Positions 59,650 to 64,000 of a stretch of 64,000 nt of DNA are shown here, piece by piece. The stretch spans positions 744,001 through 808,000 of the forward strand of contig JAWKKG010000004.1 of the NCBI GenBank assembly GCA_041393395.1, given 5' to 3'. The notes beneath the pieces are model-generated. The model had not been told where the DNA came from and made no database searches. It worked only from the letters and a program-made list of their open reading frames with translations. Source of the DNA: JAGQIB01 sp041393395. Its GTDB lineage: Bacteria > ARS69. Made by a program: the position numbers and the translations under genes. How positions within the stretch are numbered: position 1 is the stretch's first letter; each line of letters starts with the position of its first letter.

Positions 59650-60845
59650 GCACGAAGGCCTGCGTCACCAAGGAACCGGGCGGGCTCGGCTTCTTCGAGC
59701 GCTGGCTCACGGTGTGGGTCCTGCTCTGCATCGCCGCGGGGATCGGGCTCGGTCACGTCGCGCCCGGGTTCGCCCGCGCACTCGACGGGATGTCCCTGAC
59801 CGTGGGGGGCGCCCCGGTGGTGTCGATCCCGATCGCGGTCTGCCTGTTCTTCATGATGTACCCGATCATGGTGAAGATCGACTTCGCCGAGGTGCTGCGC
59901 GCGGGCCGCAGCGTGCGTCCCGTGTCTCTCACCCTTCTTGTGAACTGGGCAATCAAACCCTTTACGATGTATCTGCTTGGCCTGCTGTTCCTCGGCGGGA
60001 TCTTCCTTCCGTTCCTCGGACCCGAGGCCGTGGACCACGTGAAGCTGCCGCTCGGCTCCGATCTCCCGGTCGGCGCGACGGTCGGCGCCGGGAAGGTCGT
60101 CCTCGAGCACGGATTGAAGGTGCTCGAGATCCCTCTCTGGCGGAGCTACCTGGCCGGCTGCATCCTGCTCGGCGTGGCGCCGTGCACGGCCATGGTGCTG
60201 GTGTGGGGGTACCTCGCGCGCGGCAACGACGGCCACACGCTCGTGATGGTCGCGATCAACTCCCTCGTGATGCTGTTCCTGTACGGCCCGCTCGGCGGCT
60301 TCCTCCTCGGCGTCGGCCGGCTGCCCGTCCCGTGGCAGGCGCTGTTGCTGTCCATCGCCGTATACGTGGCCCTTCCGCTCGCGGCGGGCTGGATCTCGCG
60401 GCGCGCGATCGTGGCCGCACGCGGCGAGGACTGGTTCCGGCGACGTTTCCTGCCGTTCCTCACCCCGATCACGATCGCGGCCCTGCTCCTGACCCTGATC
60501 CTCCTGTTCTCCTTCAAGGGCGACGTGATCTTGGATCGCCCGCTCACGATCCTGTGGATCGCGGTGCCGCTCTTCCTCCAGACGGTGCTGATCTTCGCCC
60601 TCACGTACGGACTCGCGCGCCTCCTGCGTCTCCCGTACCGCGACGCGGCACCGTCGGCCCTCATCGGCGCCTCGAACCACTTCGAGGTCGCGATCGCGAC
60701 GGCGGTGATGCTGTTCGGGCTCTCCTCCGGGGCCGCGCTCGCGACCGTCGTCGGCGTGCTGATCGAGGTGCCGGTGATGCTGCTCCTGGTGCGGATCTGC
60801 ACGAGCACCGCCGGTTCGTTCCCCGCCGAGGCAGGCGCGCACTAG
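59646..60845 (+). CDS. acr3: ACR3-family arsenite efflux permease
   Basis: 399 residues from the GTG at 59646, overlapping arsC by four bases. About ten membrane helices with the family motifs FFMMYPIMVKIDF, NWAIKPFTMYLLGLLFL, GVAPCTAMVLVWGYLARGN (conserved Cys in helix 4 required for As(III) transport) and IGASNHFEVAIATAVMLFGL. Exports As(III) made by ArsC using the proton gradient. No arsR lies next to it; the arsR-arsM pair is at 26662-27734. Slightly longer than typical ACR3 (350-380) because of the N-terminus and the C-terminal tail. Confidence 0.95.
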   Translation: MSTKACVTKEPGGLGFFERWLTVWVLLCIAAGIGLGHVAPGFARALDGMSLTVGGAPVVSIPIAVCLFFMMYPIMVKIDFAEVLRAGRSVRPVSLTLLVNWAIKPFTMYLLGLLFLGGIFLPFLGPEAVDHVKLPLGSDLPVGATVGAGKVVLEHGLKVLEIPLWRSYLAGCILLGVAPCTAMVLVWGYLARGNDGHTLVMVAINSLVMLFLYGPLGGFLLGVGRLPVPWQALLLSIAVYVALPLAAGWISRRAIVAARGEDWFRRRFLPFLTPITIAALLLTLILLFSFKGDVILDRPLTILWIAVPLFLQTVLIFALTYGLARLLRLPYRDAAPSALIGASNHFEVAIATAVMLFGLSSGAALATVVGVLIEVPVMLLLVRICTSTAGSFPAEAGAH

Positions 60846-61013
60846 GACGTCCTGCCGGCTCGTTCGTGGCCGGGCGGGGCGCGCAGCACGCCGCCACCCG
60901 CCCGTTTCCGTTCCCGCTACCGCCGCACCGTGGCCGGATCCACGACCGCTTTCCGGTCTCCGGGAAAGCCCGTCTCCCGGAACCCGCAGTCCGGCCCCGA
61001 TCCGGAGGTCTCC

Positions 61014-63602
61014 TTGTCCGCGAATCCCGTTCCGCCCCGTCCCCGCCGGGACCGCGTCTGGCCCGGCTTCCGATCCCGTCCGTTCGTTGCGAGCGTCCTC
61101 GCGGTCGGCCTCCTCGTCCCGCTCGCCACCGGCTGCGGGGACGACTCCGCCGGCCCCACGCCCGACGAGACTCCGATCGAGCTGACCATCTCACTCGGCG
61201 CGACGTCGGCCGGCCCCGGCGATCGTATCCCGATCACCGGTCTTCCGGCCGACGAGGTCGTCTGGGCTGCGATCTCCACGGGAGGCGACGGACACGTCGT
61301 CGCCTTCCTGGAGCGCGCCGGCGCGGGTCGCGGCGGCGACCAGCTCATCGTTCCGTTCTTCCCGGACGATCCCGGCACCGGCGGCGGTGTTCAGGTCCGG
61401 ATCACGAACGGGAGCAACATCACGTCGAACCTCGTGAACCTCCAGATCGACGCGCTACCGCCCGCGCCCGGCGCGTTCGCGGCCGTGGTGGCGGACCTGC
61501 AGATGCTGCTCGACTCGTGGCTCCTGAGCGCCGCCACGACCCGCGCCGAGCTGACGTCCACGCCGCCCGCGGACCTGCCGATCACCGATCTCAATCTGCT
61601 GTTCCTGCACAACCTGATCGACAACCCCGTGAATCCGAACTCGCTCGCGGCGTTCGCGGCCGGAGAGATCCCGATGTTCGCGGGTGAGAGCATCGACCGC
61701 GATCTGCTCGACGCGATGATCGGCGCGAGCGGACTGGCGGGCCTCGTGGCCGAGAAGACGGCTCTCGCCGACACGCTCGGCGGTCCGCCGGACTCGCTCC
61801 GCGCGGAGTCCGTGCGCGCGCTGCGCCCGCTGCCGCGCCTCGATCGCGGCTGCTTCGAAGGCCCCACGTTCGGCGCGGGCCCCGACGACTGCGACTGGCT
61901 CTCCGAGGCGATGCAGTACCAGAGCGAGCTCGCGACCGCCGCCGCGGCCGCCGCCACGCGGGTGGAACAGCTCGTGCAGGGCGTGGTCCTCGCCGGACTC
62001 TCGCTCACGCCGGCCGCGCCGTACGCCACCGCTGCCGGCGCGATCCTGTGGGCCGCGGCCACGATCGAGGATGCTTCGATCGGGATCTACCCTTCGCACC
62101 TGCTCTCCGGGGAGACCGATTTCGTCGCCGACCCGGAGGCCTTCGCGGAGGACTTCACCGCGGACGGCGCCTGGAGCGAGTTCCGGATCACCGCCATGAG
62201 CGACGGCTGGAACGCGGATCGCGCCGTACTCGAGGGTCTGCTCCAGATCCTCGGCGCGGTCGGCTCCGGCCCCGGCGACATCGCGGACGCGCTGGGCGAC
62301 CAGGTCGACGGTGCGGCGCTGGAGGCGTTCGAGGGCGCGATCACGGGCTACGTGAAGAACCAGGCGACGACGGCGGCGCTGCAGGAGATCGTCGGGTCGG
62401 ATCAGGTGGACCTGCAGTTCTGCCCGCAGACGTGGTCCGGGTTCGATTGCACGGGCGCCCCCTACTCCGTGGGCACGTCCTCGAACGAGTCCGTCCTGCA
62501 GGTGAACGACGCCGCGCAGTCGTACCGCCCGGTCGACGTCGGCTCCGCGCAGCTTCGCGTGGAGACGATCACCGGCGCGTTCGGCAACGCCCATACGGCC
62601 GAGGACAAGGTCATCACCACGAACCCGATCGAGGTGCACATCGACCCGTTCCAGGCCCGCGTGGGCACGGACGAGCTCGTGAACTTCACCGTGCGGGTCG
62701 AGAACGCCGAGAACACGGACGTCGAGTGGTCTTCCACCGGCGCGGATTTCGTGTGGAACGCGAAGGGCGCGAGTCTCACGACCCCCTCGTCGCCCTGGAC
62801 CACTCCGATCGAGGTGCGGGCCCGGAGTGTGGCGAACACCGGACTCCGCGAAGACGGCCTGCCGATACGCGAGGGTCTCGCCCTCGTGGAGTACCAGGAC
62901 TCGCTCGTGGTCGTGAACGTCACGCCGCGCTACGACTGCATCTCGAACGACAGCACGCTCGTGCTCACCGCCGAGGTGATCGGTGTGGACGATGCCTCCG
63001 TCACCTGGAGCATCGCCGAGGGCTGGGGCACGGTGCAGTCGACCGGCCCGCTCACCGCGCGGTACACGCCCCCGTCTTCCGGCACCACCGACGACATCGT
63101 CCGGGCGACGGTCGTGGATCACGAGGAGGCGATCGGCGACGCGCACGTTCGCGTCTCCGCGTGCACGTGCTTCTTCGACATCATGATCACGGGCGGCATC
63201 AACTGGCTCGAGTCCGGCGGCGACATCGCGTACGTGGCGGCCTGGGGCGACGGCAGCGTATACGCGATCCAGTTCTTCGTGATGGTGGACAACCCCGACG
63301 GCACGGTGCTCGGTGCAAGCGTCGGGACGTCCGACGACCAGACGGCGCCGCAACCCGGGGAGACGGGAGATTGGCGCATGAATCTCGCGGTGTCGCGAGG
63401 CGGGTCGCTCTTCCTCACCGATCAATCCGACGACGAGACCGCCGTGTTCCTCACGATCGACCACGCGACGCAGACCACGATGGAGGGTCGGATGCACGGC
63501 ACGATCGCGAGCCGAGACCAGCAGGGGAACATCGTGTCGACCGCGCTCGTGGACATCCCGTTCCGGGCGGGGCTGTTCGAGGGCGGCTGGCCCTGTCAGT
63601 AG
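61014..63602 (+). CDS. Large lipoprotein of unknown function
   Basis: 862 residues from a TTG at 61014, chosen because GGAGG lies five bases upstream and an N-terminal lipoprotein signal follows (RSRPFVASVLAVGLLVPLATGCGDD, lipobox ATGC). Residues about 35-110 look like an Ig/IPT-type domain (ISLGATSAGPGDRIPITGLP, VQVRITNGSNITSNLVNL). Residues 115-470 are alpha-helical with long Ala-rich stretches (LATAAAAAATRVEQLVQGVVLAG) and several Gly/Asp turns. The rest is beta-rich with Ig-like repeats (VHIDPFQARVGTDELVNFTVRVENAENTDVEWSSTG; DDASVTWSIAEGWGTVQSTGPLTARYTPPSSG). The last 140 residues form another beta domain with C-A-C-T-C in VSACTCFFD. No known enzyme motif. Probably anchored to the outer membrane. 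Confidence 0.7.
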   Translation: MSANPVPPRPRRDRVWPGFRSRPFVASVLAVGLLVPLATGCGDDSAGPTPDETPIELTISLGATSAGPGDRIPITGLPADEVVWAAISTGGDGHVVAFLERAGAGRGGDQLIVPFFPDDPGTGGGVQVRITNGSNITSNLVNLQIDALPPAPGAFAAVVADLQMLLDSWLLSAATTRAELTSTPPADLPITDLNLLFLHNLIDNPVNPNSLAAFAAGEIPMFAGESIDRDLLDAMIGASGLAGLVAEKTALADTLGGPPDSLRAESVRALRPLPRLDRGCFEGPTFGAGPDDCDWLSEAMQYQSELATAAAAAATRVEQLVQGVVLAGLSLTPAAPYATAAGAILWAAATIEDASIGIYPSHLLSGETDFVADPEAFAEDFTADGAWSEFRITAMSDGWNADRAVLEGLLQILGAVGSGPGDIADALGDQVDGAALEAFEGAITGYVKNQATTAALQEIVGSDQVDLQFCPQTWSGFDCTGAPYSVGTSSNESVLQVNDAAQSYRPVDVGSAQLRVETITGAFGNAHTAEDKVITTNPIEVHIDPFQARVGTDELVNFTVRVENAENTDVEWSSTGADFVWNAKGASLTTPSSPWTTPIEVRARSVANTGLREDGLPIREGLALVEYQDSLVVVNVTPRYDCISNDSTLVLTAEVIGVDDASVTWSIAEGWGTVQSTGPLTARYTPPSSGTTDDIVRATVVDHEEAIGDAHVRVSACTCFFDIMITGGINWLESGGDIAYVAAWGDGSVYAIQFFVMVDNPDGTVLGASVGTSDDQTAPQPGETGDWRMNLAVSRGGSLFLTDQSDDETAVFLTIDHATQTTMEGRMHGTIASRDQQGNIVSTALVDIPFRAGLFEGGWPCQ

Positions 63603-63624
63603 AGGCGGCGCCGGTGCGCGGGCC

Positions 63625-64000
63625 CTACCGTTCTCCCGGGTCGGCGGCGCGGGCGATCCAGCCCCACGCGTCGCCGACCGCGTGGGTGCCGTCCTGCGGG
63701 AAACGCTGGAGGACGTAGCCGGCCCACAGGTAGACGTTCGCGAACGCGAACGCCGCGACGGCGACCGAGAGACGGGCGACGCCGGCGCGTGTGACCGTCC
63801 GCGCGGAGAGACTGACACCGGCCGCGAGCGTGAGAACCGGCAGGACTTCCAGGTACGCGCGATTCCCGAAGCTGTCGCCGAACCACCAGCACCACCACGA
63901 GCCGTTGACCAGCACGAACGCGAGAAACGTCGCGGCGGTCGCCAACAGCATCGGGCGGACGGATCGGTGGCGGGCGCCGGACGCGGCCAGCCCGACCAGG
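63625..64000 (-). CDS. C-terminal end of a polytopic membrane protein (glycosyltransferase-39-like)
   Basis: The visible frame is open to the window edge (codons read LVGLAASGARHRSVRP before the Met at 63951), so the gene starts beyond 64000. About 125 residues with three to four hydrophobic segments. The phrase NGSWWCWWFGDSFGNRAYLEVLPVLTL recalls the W-x-x-WWFG-x-S-(F/Y)G-x-R motif near the C-terminus of GT39-type and related membrane glycosyltransferases and of uncharacterised relatives. No catalytic residues are in the part seen. It converges with the large lipoprotein gene, 22 bases away. Confidence 0.6.
   Translation of the reverse strand, partial: LVGLAASGARHRSVRPMLLATAATFLAFVLVNGSWWCWWFGDSFGNRAYLEVLPVLTLAAGVSLSARTVTRAGVARLSVAVAAFAFANVYLWAGYVLQRFPQDGTHAVGDAWGWIARAADPGER

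Overview
The window is about 64 kb of uniformly high-GC bacterial DNA with dense, protein-coding-only architecture, one tRNA, no rRNA, no CRISPR array and no recognisable insertion sequence. Five exported proteins end in the same FlgD-like immunoglobulin module (PNP near its start, then GR, WDGRD/WDGL, GVYF, and a basic C-terminus), sit behind different beta-propeller bodies, and are mixed with VCBS/FG-GAP/ASPIC proteins. That mixture is typical of uncultured members of the FCB superphylum (Candidatus Eisenbacteria-like lineages). This taxonomic placement is an inference from gene style, not from a marker gene.

Layout, left to right. 1-2.8 kb: a multihaem cytochrome c (cut by the window edge) coupled to a fused HybA-HybB type ferredoxin/quinone-interacting membrane protein. 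3.1-5.4 kb: a secreted LVIVD-repeat propeller. 5.5-11.4 kb: a heavy-metal RND efflux operon (small Cys/His-rich exported protein, CzcC-, CzcB- and CzcA-type subunits). 11.4-13.7 kb: a multi-PAS histidine kinase. 13.9-15.2 kb: a HupE/UreJ-type membrane protein and its membrane-anchored companion, followed by tRNA-Arg(CCT). 15.7-17.4 kb: two secreted proteins. 17.7-22.1 kb: a fused E1 alpha/beta 2-oxoacid dehydrogenase, a Fic protein and NhaA in a row. 22.0-26.1 kb: a TPR hybrid histidine kinase and a YWTD propeller. 26.2-27.7 kb: a STAS protein and arsR-arsM. 27.9-29.3 kb: an Asp-box propeller with a MoaD/ThiS-like protein. 29.6-30.3 kb: a small membrane protein with its Xre regulator and two operator-like palindromes. 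30.3-32.6 kb: monomeric isocitrate dehydrogenase. 32.9-39.4 kb: an ASPIC/VCBS protein, a radical SAM enzyme with a PqqD-like C-terminal domain, an overlapping 59-residue peptide gene, and a convergent second ASPIC/VCBS lipoprotein. 39.6-42.5 kb: a 14-repeat ELWxxDGT propeller. 42.5-56.3 kb: a complete 13-gene nuo operon (C and D fused) for respiratory complex I. 56.6-58.9 kb: another FlgD-tailed propeller. 59.2-60.8 kb: arsC-acr3. 61.0-63.6 kb: a large unknown lipoprotein. 63.6-64 kb: the C-terminal end of a polytopic membrane protein.

Functionally the window combines aerobic/menaquinone-linked energy conservation (complex I, HybAB-cytochrome module, isocitrate dehydrogenase), metal and arsenic resistance (RND pump, arsR-arsM, arsC-acr3), signalling (two orphan kinases, STAS, Fic) and many secreted propellers. 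The most interesting candidate for an undescribed system is the 32.9-37.1 kb operon. A B12-type radical SAM enzyme with an unusual CX4CX2C cluster motif carries a C-terminal PqqD-like (RiPP recognition) domain and overlaps, by an ATGA junction, a gene for a 59-residue charged peptide whose aromatic residues are all in its last 20 positions. This looks like a minimal ribosomal-peptide modification system that also includes an exported ASPIC/VCBS protein.
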